Assembly: GCA_001298545.1 (NCBI GenBank)
Contig: LJCX01000027.1
Location: forward strand, 310,001-374,000
Direction of reading: 5' to 3'
DNA from: Actinobacteria bacterium OV320
GTDB lineage: Bacteria > Actinomycetota > Actinomycetes > Streptomycetales > Streptomycetaceae
DNA length: 64,000 nucleotides
Shown: positions 16,569 to 24,056 of the stretch, piece after piece
Numbering within the stretch: position 1 is the first letter of the stretch
How the letters are laid out: every line of letters starts with the position of its first letter
Program-made: the position numbers and the translations under genes
The notes under the pieces: generated by a model
Databases searched by the model: none
Told to the model about the DNA's origin: nothing
Seen by the model: only the letters and a program-made list of their open reading frames with translations

Positions 16569-16608
16569 TGACTCAACCTGCATGTGACAGCGCGATGGTG
16601 ACGGGCTG

Positions 16609-17631
16609 TCAGGAATTGTCCAGCGGCAGTCCCGGCGGGTTGATCTCGGACTTGGCGACGGCCTCGTTGGAGAGGTTGTAGGCCGCCAGCCACTTGGCGT
16701 ACTGACCGTGCTCGATCAGGTAGTTGATGGCGTCCGCGACCGGCTTGGCGAGACCGCTGTCCTTCTTGGCGGTGGCCGCGATCAGGCCCTGGAGCGACTC
16801 ACCGGCGCCGGAGAAGGTGCCCGCGTTGCGGGTGGCGTTGGCCTTGCCCGCGGTCTGCGAGACGTTGTAGGCGATGCCGGGGTTGGGGCCGAAGAACGCG
16901 TCGATCTTGCCGCTGGCGAGCGCCAGGTAGATGCCGTTGCGGTCCGGGTAGTACTTGACGGTGAGCTTCTTGCCCTCGGACTCCAGCTTCTTCTTCCACT
17001 CCAGGAGGATCTTCTCCTGGTTGGTGCCGGAGCCGACGGTCACGGTCAGACCGGCGAGGTTCTCGTAGTTGCCGTCGAAGTTCCACGTACTGGACTTCTT
17101 GACCTCCCAGCCGAGGTTGTCCTGGCGGTAGGAGGCGAACTCGTACTTCTTCTTGCGCTCCTCGGTGTCGGTGATGTTCGAGAAGCCGACGTCGACCTTG
17201 CCGCTGTCGATGCCGACGAAGAGGTTCTCCCAGGTGAAGTTCTTCGTCTCCGACTTCAGGCCGAGGACCGCGGCCACCAGGCGGCCGAGGTCGGGCTCGG
17301 CACCGGTGAGGGTCTTCTGGTCGTCGCCGACGTAGGCGAGCGGGGCGAAGCCGGAGGGCAGGGCGCCGATGCCGATGTTCAGCTTGCCGCTCTTCTTGAT
17401 CGCGTCGGGCAGTTCGGCGCTGATGGACTTGACCTCGGAGACCTTCAGGGCGGTCTCCTCGGCGGCGCCGTTGGACACCCGGCCGATGGTCACGCTGCCG
17501 GCCGCGCTGCCGGTCGTGGTGGCGGCCTCGCTGTCACCACCGCAGGCGGCGAGCCCGGTGGCGAGGGTGGCGACCGCGGTCGCCGCGGTGATGCCGCGAA
17601 TCAGGCTGCGTCGGGTGAAGTGGGCAGACAT
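16609..17631 (-). CDS. ABC transporter substrate-binding lipoprotein, polar amino acid/cystine type
   Basis: 340 aa from the ATG at 17631. A twin-arginine-like R-R-S-L-I-R-G start, a hydrophobic stretch and the lipobox L-A-A-C (about residue 31) give a membrane-anchored lipoprotein. The mature part matches family-3 solute-binding proteins (segments G-A-E-P-D-L-G-R-L-V-A and K-V-D-V-G-F-S-N-I-T-D-T-E-E-R). It is the last gene of the permease-ATPase-receptor set. The SAM-IV riboswitch and cysteine-type leader at the operon head suggest the ligand is a sulfur amino acid such as cystine, methionine or a derivative; this is inference. Confidence 0.87.
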   Translation of the reverse strand: MSAHFTRRSLIRGITAATAVATLATGLAACGGDSEAATTTGSAAGSVTIGRVSNGAAEETALKVSEVKSISAELPDAIKKSGKLNIGIGALPSGFAPLAYVGDDQKTLTGAEPDLGRLVAAVLGLKSETKNFTWENLFVGIDSGKVDVGFSNITDTEERKKKYEFASYRQDNLGWEVKKSSTWNFDGNYENLAGLTVTVGSGTNQEKILLEWKKKLESEGKKLTVKYYPDRNGIYLALASGKIDAFFGPNPGIAYNVSQTAGKANATRNAGTFSGAGESLQGLIAATAKKDSGLAKPVADAINYLIEHGQYAKWLAAYNLSNEAVAKSEINPPGLPLDNS

Positions 17632-17704
17632 GGCCGTCCTTGGTGACTGGTGTGACTGGGCGAGAGGGTGGTGGCGTGGGGGGAGGTCGTGGGGTGCTTC
17701 GGTG

Positions 17705-18508
17705 TCAGAGCACCTTGCTGAGGAAGTCCCGGGTCCGCTCGTGCTGCGGTTTGTCGAGGACCTCACCGGGCGGGCCCTGCTCGACGATCTTCCCGCCGTC
17801 GATGAAGACGACCCGGTCGGCGACCTCGCGGGCGAAGCCGACCTCGTGGGTGACGATGACGAGCGTGGTGCCGCTGGTCGCCAGGTCCTTGATGACGGCG
17901 AGGACCTCGCCCACGAGCTCGGGGTCGAGGGCGGAGGTGGGCTCGTCGAAGAGGATGACGCCGGGGCGCAGGGCGAGGGCGCGGGCGATGGCGACGCGCT
18001 GCTGCTGGCCGCCGGACAGCTGCCGGGGATAGGCGCCGGCCTTGTCGGCGAGGCCCACCCGGTCCAGGAGTTCGCGGGCCAGTTCCAGGGCGGCGGACTT
18101 GGCGAGCCGCCCGGTGGCGGCGGGCGCGGCGGCGACGTTGTCCAGCACGGTCAGGTGCGGGAAGAGGTTGAAGTTCTGGAAGACGAAGCCGATCCGGCCG
18201 CGCTGGGTCAGGATGGCCCGCTCGCTCAGCTCACGCAGCCGGTCGCCGTTGCGGCGGACGCCGATCAGCTCGCCGTTGACGCTGACATAGCCGATCTCGG
18301 GCTTCTCCAGGTGGTTGATGACCCGCAGCAGGGTGGACTTGCCGGAGCCGGACGGGCCGAGGATCACGGTGACCTCGCCGGGCCGCACGGTCAGGCTCAC
18401 CCCGTCCAGGACCCGGTGGGCGCCGTACCACTTGTGCACGTCGTGCACCTCGACGGCGGCGGGCACGATCGCCGCGGTGTCGGCGCTCTGCACGGTCTCG
18501 GTGGTCAT
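17705..18508 (-). CDS. Polar amino acid ABC transporter ATP-binding protein
   Basis: 267 aa. Walker A G-P-S-G-S-G-K-S-T, Q-loop F-V-F-Q-N-F-N-L-F-P-H, signature L-S-G-G-Q-Q-Q-R, Walker B V-I-L-F-D-E-P-T-S-A-L-D-P-E and H-loop V-T-H-E are all intact. The F-Q-N-F-N-L-F-P-H box is typical of the GlnQ/TcyC group. The ATG overlaps the permease stop by 4 bases. It powers import through that permease. The 24 residues before the ABC domain are Ala/Thr-rich and probably disordered. Confidence 0.92.
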   Translation of the reverse strand: MTTETVQSADTAAIVPAAVEVHDVHKWYGAHRVLDGVSLTVRPGEVTVILGPSGSGKSTLLRVINHLEKPEIGYVSVNGELIGVRRNGDRLRELSERAILTQRGRIGFVFQNFNLFPHLTVLDNVAAAPAATGRLAKSAALELARELLDRVGLADKAGAYPRQLSGGQQQRVAIARALALRPGVILFDEPTSALDPELVGEVLAVIKDLATSGTTLVIVTHEVGFAREVADRVVFIDGGKIVEQGPPGEVLDKPQHERTRDFLSKVL

Positions 18509-19485
18509 ACGGCGGCCTCCCGGCGGATGCGGGCCCGCAGGTCGGTGAGACCGGTCCGCAGTTTCTGAAGCGGCGTCGGCGGCAGGGAGCGCGTGGCGCC
18601 CCGCGCGTAGTACCGCTCGACGTAGAACTGGACGACGGAGACGAGGCTGGTCAGGATCAGGTACCAGACGGTGACGACCAGCAGCAGCGGCACGATGTCG
18701 CCGGGGTAGGTGGCCCCCATGGTCTGCGCGGTGCCGAACAGGTCGAGCAGGGACACGTAGAAGACCAGCGAGGTGGACTTGACCAGGCCGATCAGCTGGT
18801 TGACGTAGTTCGGCGTGATCGACCGCAGGGCCTGCGGGAAGACGATCTTCCAGAACTGGTAGCGCTTGGGCAGGCCGAGGGCGGCGGCCGCCTCGTGCTG
18901 GCCCTGGTCGACGGAGAGGATGCCGCCGCGGACCACTTCGGCGGCGTAGGCCGCCTCGTTGAGGCTGAGGCCGACGACGGCGATCACCATGTCGGTGGCC
19001 AGCCGGGACTCGTCGAAGCGGAAGAACGCCGGGCCGAAGGGAACCCCCACGCTCAGGGTCTGGTACAGGGCGCTGAAGTTGTAGAGGAAGAGCAGCACCA
19101 CGATCAGCGGGATGGAGCGCAGTGCCCACACGTAGGTCCAGCTGACCGCGCGCAGCACCGGGCTCCTGGAGAGCCGGGCGAGGGCGAGCAGGATGCCGCC
19201 GAGGAGGCCCAGTACCGCGCTGTAGGCGGCCACTTCCAGGGTGATCAGCAGTCCGTCGAGAATGACCGGCCGCAGGAACCAGTAGCCGAAGCGGTCCCAC
19301 TGGTAGAAGGGGTTGGAGATCAGTCCGTGCGTGAACTGCGCCACCAGGACCAGGGCCACGGCGGTGGCGATCCAGCGGCCGGGCTTGCGCAGCGGCTGGA
19401 CGCGCTGGGCGGTGAGCTTCTCCGACGGGATGTCGATGGCGGGTGCGGGCTCGGCGAGGGTCACGGCGCCTGGGGGTTCACTCAT
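18505..19485 (-). CDS. Polar amino acid ABC transporter permease (HisMQ/TcyB type)
   Basis: 326 aa. About 40 polar N-terminal residues precede one extra hydrophobic segment (around residues 40-60) and then five membrane helices of the HAAT permease domain. The EAA-type docking loop is seen as E-A-A-A-A-L-G-L-P-K-R-Y. It is the first protein-coding gene after the SAM-IV riboswitch and leader peptide, and its stop overlaps the ATPase start. The residues R-S-I-P-L-I-V-V-L in the third helix are common in cystine and glutamate permeases. Confidence 0.88.
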   Translation of the reverse strand: MSEPPGAVTLAEPAPAIDIPSEKLTAQRVQPLRKPGRWIATAVALVLVAQFTHGLISNPFYQWDRFGYWFLRPVILDGLLITLEVAAYSAVLGLLGGILLALARLSRSPVLRAVSWTYVWALRSIPLIVVLLFLYNFSALYQTLSVGVPFGPAFFRFDESRLATDMVIAVVGLSLNEAAYAAEVVRGGILSVDQGQHEAAAALGLPKRYQFWKIVFPQALRSITPNYVNQLIGLVKSTSLVFYVSLLDLFGTAQTMGATYPGDIVPLLLVVTVWYLILTSLVSVVQFYVERYYARGATRSLPPTPLQKLRTGLTDLRARIRREAAV

Positions 19486-19697
19486 GAGGGGCTCCGGCGG
19501 GAGTCGGACACCCCGGGTCACGGCGCACGTACGTGGCCGGACGCGCTTCGGCGGGGCGGCGGGAGCCGCTCGGCGGGCGCGAACAGGGCATGGCGCACGG
19601 ATGCGTACGGGAGACCGGGGTGGGGCGGACAACGGCACACCGCTCGGGCGGTGTTCGTCAGGAACGCGAAGGCGGGGCTGCGGTGCGAGGGGTTCGT

Positions 19698-19847
19698 TCA
19701 GCCCCGACAGCGGGCACGGCCCGGTGCGGTACACAGTGCGCTGTTCACGCGCAGGAGGTCGACGGCGCGGTTGGCGACGAGGATGTCGAGGTACGGCCGT
19801 ACGCAGCCCCGGGGGCGACGGGGCGCCGTCCGATGAGCTGCGTACAT
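19698..19847 (-). CDS. Leader peptide with V-D-L-x-R-V-x-S-A-L-C core
   Basis: 49 codons from ATG 19847 (an in-frame ATG at 19859 is possible). The peptide contains N-R-A-V-D-L-L-R-V-N-S-A-L-C, almost the same as the core of the leader at 6680-6772 far away on the other strand. Two further Cys codons lie near the stop. It sits between the SAM-IV riboswitch and the transporter operon, so the leader RNA would carry two successive sulfur sensors. The 212 bases from its stop to the permease start hold no other gene. Confidence 0.65.
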   Translation of the reverse strand: MYAAHRTAPRRPRGCVRPYLDILVANRAVDLLRVNSALCTAPGRARCRG

Positions 19848-19868
19848 GTCCGTCACCATCACTGTTCC

Positions 19869-19883
19869 GGCCCCTGAGGGGCC
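19869..19883 (-). promoter_or_regulatory. Short hairpin after the SAM-IV aptamer
   Basis: On the reverse strand GGCCCC-TCA-GGGGCC, directly downstream of the aptamer and 10-22 bases before the possible leader-ORF starts at 19859/19847. The right arm holds the only purine-rich segment that could serve as ribosome site for that ORF, so the hairpin could hide it. It is a candidate expression platform. Confidence 0.45.
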
Positions 19884-19921
19884 CTCGCGCTTACCGATGC
19901 GTCATTACCGAAACGTCGGTC

Positions 19922-20002
19922 CGGTCGTCACCTGGGGCACCCCACCGCGGAGCGAGGGTTGCCGGTCAGCTAGCCAGGGCTTGTCGCTGACGCTCATGAC
20001 CG
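19922..20002 (-). ncRNA. SAM-IV riboswitch
   Basis: The reverse strand reads GGTCATGAGCG, a CAGCG/GCTGACC stem, CCGGCAACCCTC, CCGCGGTGGGGTGCCCCAGG and GTGACGACC, which are the conserved blocks of the actinobacterial SAM-IV class. The closing stem pairs CGGTC (19998-20002) with GACCG (19922-19926). The class binds S-adenosylmethionine and turns off sulfur-amino-acid genes when SAM is plentiful. A TTGACA promoter lies directly upstream, and the polar-amino-acid transporter operon is downstream. Recognised from memory of the consensus. Confidence 0.88.
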
Positions 20003-20013
20003 TTCTGGGCCGT

Positions 20014-20043
20014 AAGTAAGGCAGTTGCCCGAACGAATGTCAA
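20014..20043 (-). promoter_or_regulatory. Promoter of the SAM-IV-controlled transporter operon
   Basis: On the reverse strand, TTGACA (20038-20043), an 18-base spacer and TTACTT (20014-20019). A start site near 20007 would begin the RNA only a few bases before the riboswitch stem, as expected. It lies within 55 bases of the stop of the upstream GST-like gene. Confidence 0.65.
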
Positions 20044-20067
20044 CGGCGGTCCGGTGGGTGGACCGGG

Positions 20068-20964
20068 TCAGGACCGGTTGACCTGCGGTCGGACCGCCGA
20101 ACCGGCTTCCGCGTGGGTCTCCCAGTCCAGGATCTGGACGGCGGCGCCGGCGGCCTCCAGGCCCTGGCAGCGGGCGTGGTGGCGGCGGGCGATGGCGTCC
20201 AGGTCGAGGTGGGCGCCGAAGGCCGGACGGGCGGCCAGCCTGCGGGCGTAGGCCCACAGCGCGGGGTGGTCGGCGATGCGGTGCACGGCGGCCGCGTCCA
20301 GGTGGTAGCGGTGCACGGTGTCGAGTTGGACCAGGGCGACCCACAACTCGACGTCGGCCGCCGTGATCTGATCGCTGATCAGGTACTCGTGGGCGCCGAG
20401 CCCTCGCTCCAGCACCCCGAGCGTGGTGAGCAGCGTGTCGAGGGCGGCGGTGCGCTCCGCCTCCTCGGCGTCGGCCGCTCCGGCGCGCTGGGCGGCCTCC
20501 TCGATGCCCTGGGCGCACATCCGCTCGACGGCCTCGATCTGCGACTCCGCGCCGCACGGGTACAGGGTGGGCCGGCCGCCGCCGAAGCGCCGGGCCAGGT
20601 CCCGGGCGATGTCGGGGCCGTGGCTGCTGACGATGCGCCCGGACCAGTCGTCGCTGAGCACGGGGGCGAGGGCGGGTCCGGTGTACCGGTGGGCGCTGGC
20701 GTCGTACAGCGGACGCAGCGCGGAGTGGCCTCCGTCGGGGCAGTCCGGGACGGCGGGCAGGAAGGTGACCGGGCAGGCCTTGTCCAGGCCGAGGAGGCTG
20801 TGGGTGACGGCGATGCGCAGACAGTCGGGGTCGGCCGCCGCCAGGTGGAGGCGGTAGCGGCGCGGCACCGCGTAGTGGCCGCTGCGCGCGTCGCGGCCGA
20901 TCCGGCCCCGGAAGGCGGCGGCGGGGCGGGTGGACAGGTGGGCGGCCAGTGGTGTGACGGACAT
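20068..20964 (-). CDS. GST-family protein of the ECM4/YqjG (glutathionyl-hydroquinone reductase) type, atypical active site
   Basis: 298 aa from ATG 20964. The C-terminal half is the helical GST domain (segments G-A-H-E-Y-L-I-S-D-Q-I-T-A-A-D-V-E-L-W), and S-S-H-G-P-D-I-A fits the thiol-binding loop of the xi class. In this class the catalytic Cys sits in A-C-P-W-A-H-R; at the matching place this protein reads A-D-P-D-C-L-R, so the usual Cys and Trp are replaced. A second A-C-P-V occurs at Cys64. It may use mycothiol rather than glutathione, or have another role. A cysteine-type leader peptide precedes it, placing it in the sulfur/redox group. Confidence 0.75.
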   Translation of the reverse strand: MSVTPLAAHLSTRPAAAFRGRIGRDARSGHYAVPRRYRLHLAAADPDCLRIAVTHSLLGLDKACPVTFLPAVPDCPDGGHSALRPLYDASAHRYTGPALAPVLSDDWSGRIVSSHGPDIARDLARRFGGGRPTLYPCGAESQIEAVERMCAQGIEEAAQRAGAADAEEAERTAALDTLLTTLGVLERGLGAHEYLISDQITAADVELWVALVQLDTVHRYHLDAAAVHRIADHPALWAYARRLAARPAFGAHLDLDAIARRHHARCQGLEAAGAAVQILDWETHAEAGSAVRPQVNRS

Positions 20965-20985
20965 GACTCTCCCCGGGGGCGGGAC

Positions 20986-21048
20986 GCGCACAGGACGTGC
21001 GCGCGGCGGATGCGACGTCGAAGAGGGAGGTGCGGACCTCGTCCGCAC
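20986..21048 (-). promoter_or_regulatory. Two hairpins between leader peptide and GST gene
   Basis: Perfect 8-bp hairpin GTGCGGAC-GAG-GTCCGCAC (reverse strand, 21030-21048) and a 6-bp hairpin GCGCAC/GTGCGC (20986-21002). They occupy the 148 bases between the leader stop and the GST start and could serve as attenuators. Confidence 0.45.
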
Positions 21049-21112
21049 GTGCCGGGTGCGGCCGCGTCCTCGGGACACCGCCGGTGCGGTTCGGCGCGGG
21101 GACGGGCCCGGC

Positions 21113-21235
21113 TCAGTCCTGGAACCTGATGGCGCTGCAGACGCGCTTCAGGTCGATGTGACGGCGGGAGGTGAGAAGGGGTGACGACCACGCCGTGCGG
21201 CCCGCTCGGCCGGTGGTCGGCTCCAGTCGCCCCAT
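21113..21235 (-). CDS. Leader peptide with R-R-H-I-D-L-K-R-V-C-S-A-I core
   Basis: 40 codons from ATG 21235, ending L-L-T-S-R-R-H-I-D-L-K-R-V-C-S-A-I-R-F-Q-D. The core belongs to the same set as the ORFs at 6680, 15568 and 19698, with the Cys moved three positions earlier. It lies 148 bases upstream of the GST-like gene. Upstream, TTGACG (21294-21299) and GACACT (21271-21276) could be promoter boxes on the reverse strand. Confidence 0.65.
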   Translation of the reverse strand: MGRLEPTTGRAGRTAWSSPLLTSRRHIDLKRVCSAIRFQD

Positions 21236-21616
21236 TGTTTCCCTACCCGTTCACTAGGATTCCCTGATCGAGTGTCGATCCGCCTCGAGCCTCCGTCAAG
21301 GGGGCGTCCACCAGGTGAGTACCGGCGCCACCCGGGGGAGGGTCACCGAGGCGGTGCGGAGCGGTTCGAGGGTGGCCGCGGCGTCACACGTACCGCGTGC
21401 CGACGAGTGCGCCCGGGACCTCCGTCGGGGTGGCCCGGCCGGGGTCCGCGGGGCGGACGCCATGGGACACCGCCGCACTCGACGGTGCCCGTGGCGCTCT
21501 CGGGGCCCGGATGCGATCACCGGGTGGTGCCGTTGGCCGCGGCGAGCCGGTCACCGGGGGCGCGGGGCCGTTGCGGGGGGATCCGCGCCCGCGCGACGAC
21601 GCCCTGGGGAGCCTGC
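21236..21616. other. Intergenic stretch without a supportable gene
   Basis: About 380 bases between the reverse-strand leader of the GST gene and the end of the DoxX gene. Open frames on both strands are compositionally typical of GC-rich noncoding DNA and lack ribosome sites. It should hold the leader's promoter and the DoxX terminator. Confidence 0.5.
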
Positions 21617-22117
21617 TCAACCCTCCTGCCGGGGGCGCCAGAACACGGCCAGCAGCCCGGCCGTCGCGACGACACCCACCCCGAGCACCACACCGGCGCC
21701 CGTCCATCCGGTCACCCCGATGTCCGCGGCCTCGTCCACCGCGTACTCCCCCGGCCCCCACGCCCCCAGCGCCACCGCGAGGACGCCCAGGACGAGGACG
21801 TACTCGTAGCCGTCCTTGAACACGAAGAAGCCGTTGCGACGGTGTGCGAGCAGGCCCGCCACCAGCATCACGGACAGCACCGCCGCGCAGGCCAGTGAGG
21901 TCAGGAAGCCCGCCAACAGCAGGACGCCCGCGCCGAGTTCGGTGAGGACACTGAGCCATGCCTGGAGTCTCGGGCGGGTGAGCCCGAGGCCGCCGAACCA
22001 GCCGGCGGTACCGGATATGCCGCCTCCGCCGCGCCAGTGGTTCCAGCCGTGCGCCAGCATCACCCCACCGAGCACGACCCGTACGAGCAGCAGTGCGGTG
22101 TCCGAAGCCTCACTCAT
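21617..22117 (-). CDS. DoxX-family integral membrane protein
   Basis: 166 aa with four predicted membrane segments. The first holds L-L-L-V-R-V-V-L-G-G-V-M-L-A-H-G, and the following W-F-G-G-L-G-L and L-T-E-L-G-A-G-V-L-L-L-A-G segments are typical of DoxX. The ATG at 22117 is preferred over 22123 because AGAAGGGGA lies 8-10 bases upstream. DoxX proteins are poorly understood; some join a membrane oxidoreductase complex linked to thiosulfate and redox stress, which would suit the sulfur genes nearby, but this is not shown here. It stands alone. Confidence 0.82.
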   Translation of the reverse strand: MSEASDTALLLVRVVLGGVMLAHGWNHWRGGGGISGTAGWFGGLGLTRPRLQAWLSVLTELGAGVLLLAGFLTSLACAAVLSVMLVAGLLAHRRNGFFVFKDGYEYVLVLGVLAVALGAWGPGEYAVDEAADIGVTGWTGAGVVLGVGVVATAGLLAVFWRPRQEG

Positions 22118-22343
22118 CGCCATGTCCCCTTCTCCGTCGGCAGCGCCCGCACACCCGGCGCGCACCCCTCGACGAGGGCGAGCACGTGCGGGCGGTGAGC
22201 GAGAGCGGTACGGCCGACGCCGGTGTCGTGGCCCGCGCCCGCCTGCTCGTGGCGTACCACCCGTGGGGCTCCGGTGAACATGGAAGCGAGGTCCGGCAGC
22301 CTTGGCCTCCCGGCAGCCCGCCCCTCCCTCTCTCCTGTCCCCC

Positions 22344-23273
22344 TCAGGTGCGGGACTTGGCCACCGCGGCGAAGGCGTCGGCGGCGGTGAGGTCGAAGTC
22401 GCCGTGGTCGCTGCCGAGCCCCTGGGCGACGAGTGCGGCGGCGGCGCTGCCGAGGACGGCGGCGTCGCTCGGCGTACGGCCCAGGCTCACGCCCCGCAGA
22501 TAGCCGGCCGAGAACGCGTCGCCGCACCCGGTGGTGTCGACGACGTCGACCACGAAGGCGGGGACCGGTTCCGCGCCGTCCGCGGTCACCACGAGCGCGC
22601 CGTCGCCGCCGCGCGTGACGGCGACGACGCCCGCACCGGCGCCGAGGAGTTTGCGCGCGCCCGTCAGCAGGTCGCTCTCGCCGGTGAAGCCGAGGACCTG
22701 GTCCTCGTTGGGCAGCAGATGGTCGATGTACGGCAGGGCCGCCTCGATCTGGTCGAAGCTGCCGAGGACACCGGGGGCGAGCAGGTCCACGGAGGTGACG
22801 ACACCGTGTTCCCTGGCGTACGACAGGATGCGCGTGGCGACCTCGACGCCGATCAACTCCGGTCCGCCCAGGTGGAGATGGTCGGCCTCGGCGAGGGCGT
22901 CCCAGGGGACGTCGTCGAGGCCGTAGGTGATGTTGGCGCCGAGCAGGTGCAGCGAGGGGCGGTCTCCGTTGGGCCGGATCGGCAGCACGCTCGCGGAGGT
23001 GGCGGTGTCCGTGCGGCGGACGAGGAACCCGGTGTCGATGCCCGCCCGGTCCAGCAACCCCACCAGCAGGTCGCCGGTCGGGTCGGAGCCGATGGCGCCG
23101 GCGCTGCGCACCCGCGCGCCCAGCTTGGCGAGGGTGAGCGCGGTGCCGCCCGCGGTCCCGGCGGCGGTCATCCGGATGTCGTCGACCAGCGTCGCGCCCT
23201 GGCCCTCGGGTATCTCCTGCACCGGCCGCACCAGCACGTCCAGGACATGCACGCCCATGGTGAAGATGTTCAT
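22344..23273 (-). CDS. PfkB-family carbohydrate kinase
   Basis: 309 aa. The C-terminal signature D-T-T-G-C-G-D-A-F-S-A-G (around residue 250) holds the catalytic Asp and anion hole; an N-terminal G-T-A-G-G-T-A segment matches the substrate-side signature. The family phosphorylates sugars or nucleosides with ATP. The upstream gene, 39 bases away in the same direction, encodes a class II aldolase, so the pair likely phosphorylates a sugar and then splits it (or the reverse order of salvage). The exact sugar is not evident. Confidence 0.87.
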   Translation of the reverse strand: MNIFTMGVHVLDVLVRPVQEIPEGQGATLVDDIRMTAAGTAGGTALTLAKLGARVRSAGAIGSDPTGDLLVGLLDRAGIDTGFLVRRTDTATSASVLPIRPNGDRPSLHLLGANITYGLDDVPWDALAEADHLHLGGPELIGVEVATRILSYAREHGVVTSVDLLAPGVLGSFDQIEAALPYIDHLLPNEDQVLGFTGESDLLTGARKLLGAGAGVVAVTRGGDGALVVTADGAEPVPAFVVDVVDTTGCGDAFSAGYLRGVSLGRTPSDAAVLGSAAAALVAQGLGSDHGDFDLTAADAFAAVAKSRT

Positions 23274-23312
23274 CGGCTATCCCCCTTCATCGGCCTCGTC
23301 GCCGTATCGGCT

Positions 23313-23999
23313 TCATCGGCTCTGTTCCTGCGCGGGTGGTACGGGGTGGGTGGTGCCGTAGTCGCGGGCGATCGCGGCCTCGATCACGGCGAGTTGCTGC
23401 TGCTCGTCGAGGAAGCGGGGACGGCCCATGGCGGCCGCGCGCTGGTAGACACCGCAGGCCCATTCGAGCAGCAGCGCGTTCTCGACGGCCTTGTCGAGGG
23501 TCGTCCCGTGGGTGACGGCGCCGTGGTTCGCCAGCAGGGCGGCGCTGCGGCCGTCGAGCGCGGTGAGCACCGACTCGGCGAGTTCGGGGGTGCCGAACGT
23601 GGCGTGGGGCGCGACCCGCACCGTGCCGCCGAGAGCCAGCAACTGGTAATGGATGCAGGGCAGTTCGTCGAGCACGCAGGAGACCGCGGTGGCCATCGGA
23701 GCGTGCGTGTGGACGACGGCGCCGGTTCCGTAGCGGCGGTAGACCCCGAGGTGCAGCTCCAGTTCCGAGGTCGGCCGCAGACTTCCGGCCACCACCTCGC
23801 CGTCGAGGTCGACCACGGTCACCTGGTCCGGGGTGAGTTCGGCGAGGACCGCTCCGGTCGCGGTGACCGCGACCCGGTCCTCGACGCGTACGCTCACGTT
23901 GCCGGCCGTGCCGATGAGGAGGCCTTCGGCCCCCAGGCGCCGGCAGACGTCCGCGACGGCGGCCCGCTCCTGTCTCAGCGCCGAGCTTGAGGCGGTCAT
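23313..23999 (-). CDS. Class II aldolase/adducin family protein (fuculose-phosphate aldolase-like)
   Basis: 228 aa from ATG 23999. The zinc ligands are in place: H-T-H (V-V-H-T-H-A-P) and a third His in N-H-G-A-V-T-H-G; a Glu (S-E-L-E-L-H) fits the catalytic acid. The family cleaves or epimerises sugar phosphates such as fuculose-1-P or ribulose-5-P, giving dihydroxyacetone phosphate and an aldehyde. It is first in a two-gene operon with the PfkB kinase and divergent from a TetR regulator. The palindrome in the 57-base gap probably controls both directions. Confidence 0.85.
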   Translation of the reverse strand: MTASSSALRQERAAVADVCRRLGAEGLLIGTAGNVSVRVEDRVAVTATGAVLAELTPDQVTVVDLDGEVVAGSLRPTSELELHLGVYRRYGTGAVVHTHAPMATAVSCVLDELPCIHYQLLALGGTVRVAPHATFGTPELAESVLTALDGRSAALLANHGAVTHGTTLDKAVENALLLEWACGVYQRAAAMGRPRFLDEQQQLAVIEAAIARDYGTTHPVPPAQEQSR

Positions 24000-24017
24000 G
24001 GGCGCGAAGGTAGCGTA

Positions 24018-24038
24018 AACGTGAAACAAAGTCACGTT
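24018..24038. promoter_or_regulatory. TetR-type operator between aldolase and regulator genes
   Basis: Perfect 7-bp inverted repeat AACGTGA - 7 bases - TCACGTT, centred in the gap between the divergent aldolase operon (start 23999) and the TetR gene (start 24057). Position, size and symmetry fit binding by the TetR protein encoded alongside. Confidence 0.72.
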
Positions 24039-24056
24039 CATGTTTGGAGGCAGTCC

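Noticed and set aside
14028..16571. 847-codon forward open frame opposite the monooxygenase genes
   Set aside because: It mirrors the reverse-strand LLM and GNAT genes, has no ribosome site, and reads as low-complexity Gly/Val/Asp; a typical GC-rich shadow.
16461..16583. N-terminal extension of the GNAT protein to ATG 16583
   Set aside because: The extra 41 residues are Thr/Ala repeats translated from the 27-bp tandem repeat.
24021..24056. GTG start at 24021 for the TetR gene
   Set aside because: It would place the operator inside the coding region and lacks a ribosome site; TTG 24057 with GGAGG is better.
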